A stretch of 36,301 nucleotides of DNA from Fusobacterium sp. (GCF_032477075.1 NZ_JAWDXO010000027.1:1-36301), one strand, 5' to 3'. Shown: positions 17,260 to 26,434, numbered from the stretch's first letter. Notes: generated by a model from the letters alone, not told the origin. Translations and numbers: made by a program.

Positions 17260-18272
17260 ACTTAAAAATTTCAAAGTTACTATTCAATTCTTTTGGATTT
17301 GTGCTACTTCCAGGTTGAAATATATTTAAAAACATCAATTGTTACTATTCAATATTTGTTTTTCTGGGGACAATATGCTACAATACAGAATTTAAAAACA
17401 TCAATTGTTACTATTCAATTAGCTATAACTATTTCTGTTTCTGCCTTTCCTCCATTTAAAAACATCAATTGTTACTATTCAATGAGTATAGATGACAGAT
17501 GAAGAAATAATTATTATATTTAAAAACATCAATTGTTACTATTCAATCAAACGTCATCTAATCTATTTTGAACAGCAGTAGCATATTTAAAAACATCAAT
17601 TGTTACTATTCAATAAATTTCTCATATACTTTTCTGAGTCAAATTCAGTTATTTAAAAACATCAATTGTTACTATTCAATATGCTTTTTCTACAGTACTT
17701 AATTTAGACTTGATTATTTAAAAACATCAATTGTTACTATTCAATTTTTCATCTGCTGTATTTTCTACCCACCAGTTTTCGATTTAAAAACATCAATTGT
17801 TACTATTCAATTAATTGTTAGTAAAAAAACTTTGCAAGCTATGGAGATTTAAAAACATCAATTGTTACTATTCAATTAGATAATCATCTATTATTTTTTC
17901 TACCTCTTCAAAATTTAAAAACATCAATTGTTACTATTCAATTATATATCATCTAATAATTTTATCTATATATATTAAATTTAAAAACATCAATTGTTAC
18001 TATTCAATAATGTTATTTAGTAAACAAGAATATAAAAAGCTAATATTTAAAAACATCAATTGTTACTATTCAATAAACCTTATTATAATGATTTATTCTT
18101 TAGTAAACAAATTTAAAAACATCAATTGTTACTATTCAATGGATATTCATTATAATATTACTCTTAATATTACAAAATTTAAAAACATCAATTGTTACTA
18201 TTCAATTTGAATATTATAAGGTTATTGTATAGGAGGTACTCAATTTAAAAACATCAATTGTTACTATTCAAT
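17260..18272 (-). CRISPR. CRISPR array, 15 perfect repeats plus one degenerate
   Basis: Fifteen identical 30-base repeats begin at 17324, 17390, 17454, 17518, 17585, 17651, 17716, 17782, 17847, 17913, 17979, 18045, 18111, 18177 and 18243. On the plus strand each starts ATTTAAAAACATC and ends GTTACTATTCAAT. A 29-base degenerate copy lies at 17260-17288. Spacers are 34-37 bases. The degenerate copy marks the trailer, so transcription runs on the minus strand from 18272, where the repeat reads ATTGAATAG...TTTTTAAAT. That tail and spacer size suit type I-B. No cas gene is in the window, so interference would depend on genes elsewhere. Confidence 0.97.
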
Positions 18273-18400
18273 AGTCGCAAATTCAAACTTTAATAATTCT
18301 TTATTCTTTCCTAACATTCTAATTATAGCATATTTGATAGAATTTTTCCATTCAAGTGTAGATAAAAAGATATGTAGTGAAATATCACATCTTAAAGAAT
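18273..18400 (-). promoter_or_regulatory. CRISPR leader
   Basis: A/T-rich sequence next to the first repeat on the leader side. On the minus strand TGGAAA (18350-18345), 17 bases, then TATAAT (18327-18322) with an extended TGC gives a promoter about 50 bases before the first repeat. A hairpin, GTGA-AATA-TCAC with flanking AAGAT/ATCTT pairing, lies at 18367-18393 and could help spacer integration. Confidence 0.65.
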
Positions 18401-18635
18401 ATTATTTGACGAAATACAATTTTTAACTTGGAAAAATAAAAAATATAATATTATGAGAATATACAAGCAATTTATTTTTTATATAGAAAAATAATTCTAT
18501 TATGATTAATGAACTATATTAATGAAATTTTAAAAAGTTTAGAAAAATTTGTTTGTTTTTACAGAAATAATATTAAATATTTTAAATTTGAATTATATAT
18601 ATAAATATAATTTGAGATAATTTTATAATTGTGTA
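18401..18635. other. Intergenic stretch beyond the CRISPR leader
   Basis: A/T-rich with short frames only; no gene or clear element seen. I looked for cas1 or cas2 remnants here and found none. Confidence 0.4.
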
Positions 18636-18664
18636 TTGTAAAAACTTTCACTAGAGAGTATATT
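18636..18664 (+). promoter_or_regulatory. Promoter of the peptidase C26 gene
   Basis: TTGTAA (18636-18641) and TATATT (18659-18664) are 17 bases apart, about 50 bases before the start codon. Confidence 0.55.
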
Positions 18665-18712
18665 ATATAGTAGAATATTATAAAACAAAGAGATGTTGAG
18701 GAGGAAAATTAA

Positions 18713-19438
18713 TTGAAACCAATAATAGGAATAACTACCTTTAGAGAGATGAGAGAAAAAGGTGAATATAACTCTATAAATTATGGGTATGCAGAAGCAG
18801 TGCTTGCAGCAGGAGGACTTCCAATTTTTATCCCAATAGTTCCTGAAGGGATAGCAAAGGAATATTTAGAGGATTATCGTTTGGATGGGATAATATTCAG
18901 TGGAGGAACAGATGTAGCTCCTAGATTTTATGGAGAAGATCCAGGACTTCAAATTCCTGGAATAGATACTAAAAGAGATGTAATGGAATTGGAGTTATTG
19001 GAAGAAGCAGTTAAAAGAAAAATACCAGTATTAGGAATATGCAGAGGACACCAATTAATAAATGTGGCTTTTGATGGAACTCTTTATCAAGATATAGATA
19101 CTCAGGTACAATCTGCTATGGGGCATCATCCATCTCATATAAATAGAGATGAATTGTTTCATAGTGTAAATATAAAAAAAGAAAGTATTCTTCACGACAT
19201 TTTTGAGGATGAAAAAATATATGTGAATTCTTTCCATCATCAAGCAGTAAAAAAATTAGGGAAGGGATTGAAAGCAACTGCTTTTTCTTGCGAAGGTATT
19301 GTAGAAGCATTTGAAACTGTAGATATGGACGAAAGATTTGTATTGGGAATACAATGGCATCCAGAAAATCTTGTAAATAGATATAGTGAGTTTTTAGGAA
19401 TATTTAGATTATTAGTAGAGAGAGCAAAAGAAAAATAG
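18713..19438 (+). CDS. Gamma-glutamyl-gamma-aminobutyrate hydrolase family protein (peptidase C26)
   Basis: 241 residues, a class I glutamine-amidotransferase-like hydrolase. Members such as PuuD cleave gamma-glutamyl amide bonds, as in polyamine breakdown. The nucleophile Cys lies in GICRGHQ (about 103-109) and the His/Glu pair in QWHPEN (about 217-222). GGTDVAP (about 64-70) is the other conserved loop. The start is TTG 18713, after GAGGAGG. No in-frame ATG lies close enough to replace it. It precedes an ABC importer by 156 bases, which hints that the importer may carry a gamma-glutamyl or amine compound, but the link is a guess. Confidence 0.85.
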   Translation: MKPIIGITTFREMREKGEYNSINYGYAEAVLAAGGLPIFIPIVPEGIAKEYLEDYRLDGIIFSGGTDVAPRFYGEDPGLQIPGIDTKRDVMELELLEEAVKRKIPVLGICRGHQLINVAFDGTLYQDIDTQVQSAMGHHPSHINRDELFHSVNIKKESILHDIFEDEKIYVNSFHHQAVKKLGKGLKATAFSCEGIVEAFETVDMDERFVLGIQWHPENLVNRYSEFLGIFRLLVERAKEK

Positions 19439-19594
19439 AAAGAAATTATTTTAAAGGAAAGCTTCTAGATAAATTGAAAATATAAAAAAATCAATTCAAA
19501 ACAAATTTTAATTTATTTCTGTTCTATATCAGCAGAAAAAATTAAGTAAAAATAAACTGGAGACAGTCTAAAAATCATTGAGGAGGTTTAATTT

Positions 19595-20617
19595 ATGAAG
19601 AAATTATCAGCAATAGCAGTTACATTTTTACTCTCTTTAACAACGATTTTTGCAGCAGGAGAAAAAGAAACAGGGCATCTTCTTATTTATGCTGGATTGA
19701 TGGAAGACCATGCAATAGCAGCAGTAAAGGAATTTGAAAAAGAAACAAGAATTAAAACTGAATTTGTAAGAATGAGCAGTGGGGAAACATTAGCTAGAAT
19801 AAGGGCAGAAAAAGACAATATGACAGCTTCTGTATGGTTTGGAGGACCAATAGATGCTTTTGTTGCAGCTAATGAGGAAAAACTTATTGAACCATATATA
19901 TCACCAGTAGCAAAAGACATTCCTGCTAAATTTAAAGACCCAAACGGAATATGGACAGGAATATATGTAGGATATCTTGGATTTGTGGGAAATAAAGAAG
20001 TATTAGAAGAAATAGGAGCTGAAATGCCTAAATCTTGGGCTGATCTTTTAAAACCTGAATATAAAGGGGAAATAGTTACTGCTCATCCAGGATCATCAGG
20101 GACTGCTTTTACAATGCTTGCAACTATTATTCAATTGAAAGGTGAAAAAGATGGCATGGCTTATATGCAGAAATTAAATGAGCAGGTAAGACAATACACT
20201 AAATCAGGAACTGCACCTGGAAGAATGGTAGGATTAGGAGAAACAGCTATAGGAATTACATTTCTTCATGACGCTATAAAATATAGAAAAGAAGGTTATG
20301 AAGATATTATAATTTCTGCTCCAGAAGAAGGAACAGGGTTTGAAATAGGTGGAGTTGCAATTCTTAAAAATGGACCAGATCAAGCATCAGCTAAAAAGTT
20401 TGTAGACTGGGCACTTTCTAAAAAAGCACAAGAATTAGGACAAACTGTAGGATCATTCCAATTTTTGACTAACCAAACTGCAAATGCTCCAGAAGATGTA
20501 AAAGAAATTGCTGGAACAAAACTAATAGATTATAATTTTGAGTGGGCTGGAAAAAATAGAAAAGATTTACTTGATAAATTCAGTACTGCAACAAAAACAA
20601 CAGCACCTACAAAATAA
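19595..20617 (+). CDS. ABC importer substrate-binding protein (FbpA-like)
   Basis: 340 residues. A signal peptide (MKKLSAIAVTFLLSLTTIFA, cut before AGEKE) sends it to the periplasm; there is no lipobox. The mature part has the two-lobe fold of COG1840-type binding proteins: LLIYAGLMEDHAIAAVKEF, WFGGPIDAFVAA, PKSWADLLKPEYKG, HPGSSGTAFT, and AKKFVDWALS. This group carries Fe(III), but also phosphonates, thiamine or polyamines in relatives. I see no clear run of iron-binding tyrosines, so the cargo is open. First gene of a three-gene importer; GAGGAGG precedes ATG. Confidence 0.85.
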   Translation: MKKLSAIAVTFLLSLTTIFAAGEKETGHLLIYAGLMEDHAIAAVKEFEKETRIKTEFVRMSSGETLARIRAEKDNMTASVWFGGPIDAFVAANEEKLIEPYISPVAKDIPAKFKDPNGIWTGIYVGYLGFVGNKEVLEEIGAEMPKSWADLLKPEYKGEIVTAHPGSSGTAFTMLATIIQLKGEKDGMAYMQKLNEQVRQYTKSGTAPGRMVGLGETAIGITFLHDAIKYRKEGYEDIIISAPEEGTGFEIGGVAILKNGPDQASAKKFVDWALSKKAQELGQTVGSFQFLTNQTANAPEDVKEIAGTKLIDYNFEWAGKNRKDLLDKFSTATKTTAPTK

Positions 20618-20632
20618 CAAAGGTGGAATCAT

Positions 20633-22315
20633 ATGTCGAATTTACAGCTTAAAATTAATACTGAATTAAAAAATATGAAGAAAGTATTTAATGATCCGAT
20701 ATTATTTTCAACAATAGTATTTATTTTAGTTATTCTTATAATGTTTATTCTTTTTCCTATGTATAATATTTTGAAAGAAAGTTTTACATATAAAGGTGAA
20801 TTTTCATTGATTCATTATAAGAATATAAAAGCAATGCAGGAAAATTTTATTATAATATTGAATACTTTAAAATTAGGAGTAGTAACTTCTGTAATATCTA
20901 CAGCTATTGGATTCTTTTTTGCATATGGAATGACTTATGTGAAAATTCCTTTTAGAAAGTTTTTCAATTCTATTGCTATACTTCCAATAGTGTCTCCTCC
21001 ATTTGTTATAGCATTGTCAGCTATACTTTTATTAGGGAGAAGAGGTTTTATTACTAGAAATTTACTAGGAATAAGAAATGCTGAAATATATGGATTTCAT
21101 GGACTGGTTTTAGTACAGGTATTAACATTTTTTCCAGTTGCATATTTGATGCTGGTAGGACTACTGCAAAAAATAGATCCTTCTGTTGAGGAAGCTTCAA
21201 GAGATTTAGGAGCTTCAAGATGGGATGTTTTCAGAACTATAACATTTCCTTTAATGATACCTGGATTGGCAAATGCTATTCTTGTAATATTTATACAAGC
21301 AATAGCTGACTTTGGAAATCCAATGGTAATTGGAGGGAATTTTACAACAGTAGCAGTTCAGATATATCTTCAGGGAATAGGAAATTACGATATGGGAAGT
21401 GCCACAGCTCTTGCAGTTGTTTTAATACTTATGTCTGTATCTATTTTTGTAACACAGAAATACTATATCAGTAAAAAATCCTATGTTACAGTTACAGGGA
21501 AAGTTTCGAGAGAAAGAGAGAAAATCAGTGAAAAGAATATAACAATGCCAATTTTTATTATTATGGCATTTCTTACTTTTTGTGTATTTCTTATGTATAT
21601 AATGATACCTATAGGTTCTTTTGTAAAACTGTGGGGAGTGAAGTATGATTTTTCCCTAGAGCATTATAAATATGTGTTTGCTTTGGGAATGAAACCAATA
21701 TGGGATACAACATTCCTATCTATAATATCTACACCTATTACAGGTATATTAGCTATGATAATAGCCTTTCTCATAGTGAGAAAAAAATTTTTAGGAAAAG
21801 GATTTATTGAATTTATTACTATGATGGCTATTGCTATACCAGGAACAATTGTAGGATTAGGATATATTATAACATATAATACTAAACCTTTGGTTCTTAC
21901 AGGGACAGCAACTATTTTGATAATAGCATTTATAATGAGAAATATGCCAATAGGAATAAGATCAGGAATAGCTGCTCTTCAACAGATAGATCCATCAATT
22001 GAAGAAGCTGCTACTGTATTAGGAGCAAATAGTAAAAAGGTATTTACTTCAGTAACACTTCCAATGATAAAACCTGCTTTTTTCAGTGGATTAGTTTATG
22101 CATTTGTTAGAAGTATGACCTTGGTAAGCACGATTATCTTCTTAGTTTCTGCTAAGTATAATCTATTAACAGTTGCTATCATGAATCAGATAGATGTTGG
22201 TAAGATAGGAGTAGCCTCAGCTTATTGTACTATACTTATCATCATAGTATTTTTCGTAATAGGAATAATGACATACATATTGAAAAAAATGGGAATAGAT
22301 AGTATTTCAGAATAG
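20633..22315 (+). CDS. ABC importer permease, two fused domains
   Basis: 560 residues with about 12 membrane segments. It forms the whole membrane channel as one chain, as in FbpB-type proteins. Each half has an EAA loop that docks with the ATPase: EEASRDLGASRWDVFRTI (about 188) and EEAATVLGANSKKVFTSV (about 460). A charged linker with REREKISEKN (about 295-305) joins the halves. GGTGG sits before ATG, 15 bases after the binding protein stop. Confidence 0.92.
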   Translation: MSNLQLKINTELKNMKKVFNDPILFSTIVFILVILIMFILFPMYNILKESFTYKGEFSLIHYKNIKAMQENFIIILNTLKLGVVTSVISTAIGFFFAYGMTYVKIPFRKFFNSIAILPIVSPPFVIALSAILLLGRRGFITRNLLGIRNAEIYGFHGLVLVQVLTFFPVAYLMLVGLLQKIDPSVEEASRDLGASRWDVFRTITFPLMIPGLANAILVIFIQAIADFGNPMVIGGNFTTVAVQIYLQGIGNYDMGSATALAVVLILMSVSIFVTQKYYISKKSYVTVTGKVSREREKISEKNITMPIFIIMAFLTFCVFLMYIMIPIGSFVKLWGVKYDFSLEHYKYVFALGMKPIWDTTFLSIISTPITGILAMIIAFLIVRKKFLGKGFIEFITMMAIAIPGTIVGLGYIITYNTKPLVLTGTATILIIAFIMRNMPIGIRSGIAALQQIDPSIEEAATVLGANSKKVFTSVTLPMIKPAFFSGLVYAFVRSMTLVSTIIFLVSAKYNLLTVAIMNQIDVGKIGVASAYCTILIIIVFFVIGIMTYILKKMGIDSISE

Positions 22316-22328
22316 TAAGGAGAGGGTT

Positions 22329-23393
22329 ATGGGAGCTAAAAGAGTAAAATTTGAAAATATAAATAAAATATTTTTAACAGGAGATAATAGAAAAGTTCAT
22401 GCAGTGGCAGATCTTAATCTTGATATAAAAGCTGGAGAGTTTGTATGCCTTTTAGGTCCAAGCGGATGTGGAAAGACAACTATATTAAGAATGCTGGCAG
22501 GATTTGAAGTTCCTACTGATGGGCATATTTATATTGGAGATGAAAATGTAGAAAGAATCACTCCAGATAAAAGAGATACAGCAATGGTTTTCCAGAATTA
22601 TGCTTTATTTCCCCATATGAATGTATATGATAATATTGCATATGGATTAAAGCTTCAAAAGTTGCCAAAAAGTGAAGTAGATGAAAGAGTTCACAGAATA
22701 TTAAAGATGATGAACATGGAAGATTTTGCTGAAAGAGTGCCTTCACAAATGTCTGGAGGACAGCAGCAGAGAGTTTCTCTTGCCAGAGCATTAGTAATGG
22801 AACCTGGAGTTCTTTTATTTGATGAACCTTTATCTAATCTTGATGCAAAACTCAGAATACACATGAGGGATGAAATTAGAAAGATTCAATTGCAGGTAGG
22901 GATAACTTCAATTTATGTAACACATGATCAGGCAGAAGCTATGGGGCTTGCAGATAAAGTAATAATAATGAAAGAAGGAAGAATACAGCAGGCAGGCTCA
23001 CCTATTGAAATATATCAAAATCCTGTGAATGAGTTTGTTGCTAACTTTATTGGAAGAGCAAATATATTTACTGGAAAGTTAGTATATAAAACTGATAATA
23101 AATGTACAATAGATGTATATGGAGTTAGATATGAAGTACCACAGAAAGTGGATCACAATGTAGGAGATGAGATAAAAATAGTAGCAAGACCTGAAAGTAT
23201 CATTATATCTAAGGATGATTTTAAAGGCAGAGTAACAAAAAGTATGTTTATGGGAGCTTATCATGAATATGAAGTAATGTTTGAAGATTTAAAGGTAGAA
23301 ATATCAGTGAGTAATCCAAAAGGTAAAAAAACCTATGCTTTAGATTCTGAACTTGATTTCTCACTAGATGTTAATTCAATACATATACTATAA
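22329..23393 (+). CDS. ABC importer ATPase (FbpC/PotA-like)
   Basis: 354 residues. Walker A is GPSGCGKTT (about 43-51), the Q-loop is VFQNYALF, the signature is MSGGQQQR (about 141), Walker B is LLFDEPLSNLD, and the H-loop is YVTHDQ. A C-terminal TOBE-type domain (about 240-354) could bind a regulator or cargo. It powers the permease just upstream (13-base gap) and ends the operon at a strong terminator. Cargo cannot be inferred from this gene. Confidence 0.93.
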   Translation: MGAKRVKFENINKIFLTGDNRKVHAVADLNLDIKAGEFVCLLGPSGCGKTTILRMLAGFEVPTDGHIYIGDENVERITPDKRDTAMVFQNYALFPHMNVYDNIAYGLKLQKLPKSEVDERVHRILKMMNMEDFAERVPSQMSGGQQQRVSLARALVMEPGVLLFDEPLSNLDAKLRIHMRDEIRKIQLQVGITSIYVTHDQAEAMGLADKVIIMKEGRIQQAGSPIEIYQNPVNEFVANFIGRANIFTGKLVYKTDNKCTIDVYGVRYEVPQKVDHNVGDEIKIVARPESIIISKDDFKGRVTKSMFMGAYHEYEVMFEDLKVEISVSNPKGKKTYALDSELDFSLDVNSIHIL

Positions 23394-23404
23394 TAAATTT
23401 TAAG

Positions 23405-23458
23405 GAGACTATTACAAATTAGTAATTTATTTTACTAATTTCTATAGTCTCTTTTTTT
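23405..23458 (+). terminator. Long hairpin terminator of the importer operon
   Basis: GAGACTAT (23405-23412) pairs with ATAGTCTC (23444-23451), with an inner AAATTAGTAA/TTACTAATTT stem, followed by seven T. Confidence 0.92.
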
Positions 23459-23571
23459 CTATAAGAATATAGAAATCATTTTATAGATTTTAATAATTTT
23501 TATTTTGATATTTATTTTTAAGCATCAGAAAAAAATAAGCTATTTTAATTTATAACAGTTTCTTTTTATAT

Positions 23572-23601
23572 AAAAAAATAACCTTTCATAATAATGAAAG
23601 G
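23572..23601 (-). terminator. Terminator of the small membrane protein gene
   Basis: CCTTTCAT and ATGAAAGG (23582-23601) form a perfect 8-bp stem, followed on the minus strand by TTATTTTTTT. Confidence 0.85.
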
Positions 23602-23612
23602 CGGAAAAACAA

Positions 23613-23876
23613 TTAAAATCTTCTTTTTTTCTTTTTTTTACAAATTCTATTAACTATTATTACCATAATTAAAGGAAAAATAGAGATAGAAACTATAGCT
23701 AAAAATATTGAGAGCTTTACATGCATTCCTGTTACATAAGCTATAGAATAAGCAATAGATCCAACTATTTCTATTGGGTTAAGATACATTATCATTCCAA
23801 AAGGAGGCATTATATATTCTAAACCAAAAATAACAAGTAAAAATGTTAAAGCAAAAACTATAAGACTCCTAAACAT
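23613..23876 (-). CDS. Small membrane protein, unknown
   Basis: 87 residues with about three hydrophobic segments (near 4-24, 30-48 and 56-76) and a very basic C-terminus (RICKKKKKRRF). GAGGTG lies before ATG on the minus strand, and a clean terminator follows. No family recognised. The basic tail should face the cytoplasm. Confidence 0.6.
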   Translation of the reverse strand: MFRSLIVFALTFLLVIFGLEYIMPPFGMIMYLNPIEIVGSIAYSIAYVTGMHVKLSIFLAIVSISIFPLIMVIIVNRICKKKKKRRF

Positions 23877-24028
23877 TTTTAATCACCTCAAATAAGTTTA
23901 ACTAATTATAACTATAAATTGTCCTAAAATGCAACCTTTTATTTCAAATTATAAATTAAGCAAAGGTTTATAGATAGCTTTTGAATAAAAATAATTTAAA
24001 AAAATATATATATAAAGAAAAATGAGTA

Positions 24029-24057
24029 AAATTTTTTGTTTATGAAACAAAAAATTT
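24029..24057 (-). terminator. 13-bp perfect hairpin overlapping a stop codon
   Basis: AAATTTTTTGTTT and AAACAAAAAATTT are perfect inverted copies with a 3-base loop. The repeat begins inside the stop codon of the 24056 gene. It is almost pure A/T; the T run after it on the minus strand is broken, so termination strength is uncertain. Confidence 0.55.
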
Positions 24058-24412
24058 AATCTAAAGGAATATATTCTCTTATTAATTCTGGACAATTTCC
24101 CAACCATGATTTTTTTGTTTTAAAACCAAATTTAGAAAAAGTTTCTATGAGGTGTTTTCTATTTCTAAGTGCTAATTTCATAACTAAAGTTATAGCATAT
24201 TTATCAGCAACTTTACATATTTCTTCTACAGCTTTAACTTCAGAAGCTTCATTTTTAGGTTTAGACTTCAATTTAAAGATTTGAACAGAATTGGGATAAT
24301 TAAGTACATTTCTAAAAACAACCATCACACAAGGAATATTTAATTTTTGACATTCTATGCTTAAAATACCAGCTTTTCCTGTAGTACTGCCCAATTTAAA
24401 GTTAATATTCAT
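24056..24412 (-). CDS. Hypothetical protein, possibly GNAT-like
   Basis: 118 residues. TGGAGG lies before ATG on the minus strand. The end of the protein (VADKYAITLVMKLALRN then LIETFSKFGFKT) resembles the last strand-helix part of GNAT acetyltransferases, where a kFGF motif is common. The N-terminal half lacks the R/Q-x-x-G-x-G/A acetyl-CoA loop, so this could be a small degenerate GNAT or a related phage-type protein. It lies 51 bases downstream of dinB and may be cotranscribed. Confidence 0.55.
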   Translation of the reverse strand: MNINFKLGSTTGKAGILSIECQKLNIPCVMVVFRNVLNYPNSVQIFKLKSKPKNEASEVKAVEEICKVADKYAITLVMKLALRNRKHLIETFSKFGFKTKKSWLGNCPELIREYIPLD

Positions 24413-24463
24413 AAGACCTCCATAAGAATATTTTATTAGTCACTTTTATTATACCCTGTTTTA

Positions 24464-25516
24464 TTAGAAAAAAGCTAGTTGTCTGACAGATTTTTTTATT
24501 AAATTTCCAAAAGAAATTCCTAAAAGTCTGATATTATCTGTTAAATTAATATTTTCTAAAAGATCATCTGAAATTTTTTTTAATTTTTCATGAGAATCAG
24601 TGGGTATTTCTAAAGTCTTTGACCTAGTAATAGTTTCATTGGAGGAAAAACGAACTTTTAATATAATTGTTTTAGTTATAAAATCATCTTTTATAAGACG
24701 TTTGTATGAATGTTCAAAAAGATCATCAAACTCTCTTCTAATTTCTAAATCAGTATTTAAAGGATATTTAAAAGTATTTTCATTTCCTATGGAATGGGTG
24801 GGTTTTTTATATTCAACTTCTCTGTAGTCTATCCCTCTGGAAAAAGAATACAAAAGTTCACCACGAGATTTTCCATATGAAGTACAAAGAGAGGATAGGG
24901 AATATGGATAAATATCTTTTACTTTTAATATTGAATCTTTTGCCAATAGAGAAGAAAGTTTTCTGCCAACACCAGGAATTATTCCAATATTTTTATCTGA
25001 AATATATTTAGTAAAATCTAAAGGGGAAAGAAATATATATTGTCCATGAGGTTTGTTTATATTACTGGCCATTTTTGCACTAAGTTTGTTAAAGCCTATT
25101 CCAACAGAACAAGTAAGTCCAGTATGATATTTAATTCTTTCTCTGAACTTTTTAGCAAAAAATTCTTTAGATGGATATAAATCTATGATATCGGATATAT
25201 CTATATATCCTTCATCTAAAGCTATAAATTCTATTTTAGGAGTTAGGCGAAGAACAAGGCTTTGGATTTTTCTTGATATTTCGCTGTATTTCTCTTTATT
25301 TGCAGGAACAACCAAAAGAGAAGGACAAAGTTTTTTTGCATCAGAAACTTTCATAGCAGAGTGGATACCAAATTTTCTGGCTTCATAGCTAGCAGTAGTT
25401 ACTATACTTCCTCCAACCACTAAAGGTTTATTAAGTAATTTAGGATTGTCTCTTATTTCAATTGAAGCATAATACGAGTCCATATCGTAATGGAGAATAG
25501 TTCTATCTTTTTTCAT
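24464..25516 (-). CDS. dinB: DNA polymerase IV (Y-family translesion polymerase)
   Basis: 350 residues, the standard length. It copies past damaged bases and can add mutations under stress. Motifs: HYDMDSYYASIE (about 9-20) with the first metal Asp, ALDEGYIDIS (about 99) with the second acidic pair, SVGIGFNKLSAKMASNINKP (about 137) of the palm, and GIIPGVGRK (about 178), a helix-hairpin-helix. The little-finger domain follows. It ends in SVRQLAFF, a plausible clamp-binding tail. I see no LexA-type box upstream, so regulation is unclear. Confidence 0.95.
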   Translation of the reverse strand: MKKDRTILHYDMDSYYASIEIRDNPKLLNKPLVVGGSIVTTASYEARKFGIHSAMKVSDAKKLCPSLLVVPANKEKYSEISRKIQSLVLRLTPKIEFIALDEGYIDISDIIDLYPSKEFFAKKFRERIKYHTGLTCSVGIGFNKLSAKMASNINKPHGQYIFLSPLDFTKYISDKNIGIIPGVGRKLSSLLAKDSILKVKDIYPYSLSSLCTSYGKSRGELLYSFSRGIDYREVEYKKPTHSIGNENTFKYPLNTDLEIRREFDDLFEHSYKRLIKDDFITKTIILKVRFSSNETITRSKTLEIPTDSHEKLKKISDDLLENINLTDNIRLLGISFGNLIKKSVRQLAFF

Positions 25517-25623
25517 ATATAACCTCTTAAAAGTGTATTTTACTTTATTATATCATGTTTTATATAGATAGTAAAATTTAGTTATCTTTTTTTAAAGATA
25601 ATAAGAAGAAATTAAAAGTAAAG

Positions 25624-26271
25624 TTATTCTGATAAACTGATAGAATAAATCTCTCTCATTTCAGCTAAATTTTTTTTAATTTTTTCATTATTCTCACCAA
25701 AATATTTTTTCAGCAGAGTTGAATATAAAGAGAAAAAATCATTAAATACTAATTTTCTTGTATTAACAAGAGATTTTACAATAACATAGGAAAAATTATT
25801 GTGAACTTTTTCTCTTATTTTTTTAGAACTTAAAGGCTTATTATGGAATGCTAGGTCATATCGGATAATATTAAATCCTTCTGGAGCAATTAAAGAAAAT
25901 ATAGTTTCTTTATTATCTTTTTTAATAGTTTGTATCAATTCTTTTGTTATTTTTTTTATTAGAATATCTGCCATATCTTTATCACATTTAAATATTCCCT
26001 TCAGATAAATAAGAATATTATCAATGAAAGTATCTTCATTTTCTATGTTCTGAATTGTTTGTCCAGATTCTTTTATAATAATATTAGAAATAGGAACTTT
26101 AAAATCTGAATCAGAAAAAGTTCCAGAAATTAAATTTCTTTCAATTATTTTCTCAAGAATTGTTATTTTTAAATCAGAGAAATCTGAAAGAATTTGAAGA
26201 GTTTCTTTAATTGTTTCATCAATTACATCAACAGGTTTAAAATTCTCAATAATATTTTTTAAATTTGTCAT
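25624..26271 (-). CDS. Hypothetical protein, helical, unknown
   Basis: About 215 residues. I start at ATG 26271, six bases after GGAGG; the longer frame to 26337 would run through its own promoter. It is mostly helical and rich in Ile, Lys and Glu, without signal peptide or membrane segment (FKPVDVIDETIKETLQILSD...). No family recognised. It is a likely single gene, divergent from exonuclease III. Confidence 0.6.
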   Translation of the reverse strand: MTNLKNIIENFKPVDVIDETIKETLQILSDFSDLKITILEKIIERNLISGTFSDSDFKVPISNIIIKESGQTIQNIENEDTFIDNILIYLKGIFKCDKDMADILIKKITKELIQTIKKDNKETIFSLIAPEGFNIIRYDLAFHNKPLSSKKIREKVHNNFSYVIVKSLVNTRKLVFNDFFSLYSTLLKKYFGENNEKIKKNLAEMREIYSISLSE

Positions 26272-26308
26272 ACATTTCCTCCATACATATGATATTAAAG
26301 ACAATAAT

Positions 26309-26337
26309 TTATTACAATATACCACTTCATTTGTCAA
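26309..26337 (-). promoter_or_regulatory. Promoter of the 25624-26271 gene
   Basis: On the minus strand TTGACA (26337-26332), 17 bases, then TAATAA (26314-26309). It supports the shorter start of the gene. Confidence 0.65.
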
Positions 26338-26370
26338 TAGAGGTTTCTCAGATTGGTTTAAATTAATAAA

Positions 26371-26400
26371 TTGAAAAATAAACAGATTTTATGATATAAT
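26371..26400 (+). promoter_or_regulatory. Promoter of the exonuclease III gene
   Basis: TTGAAA (26371-26376), 18 bases, then TATAAT (26395-26400) with an extended TGA. The ATG at 26435 follows 34 bases on. Confidence 0.75.
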
Positions 26401-26434
26401 TTAATAAGAGTAAAAATCTTGGAAGGAGATAAAT

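Noticed and set aside
17293..18210. Two plus-strand open frames in the CRISPR array (17293-17502, 18010-18210)
   Set aside because: They are made of repeats and spacers; the repeated peptide FKNINCYYS is just the translated repeat.
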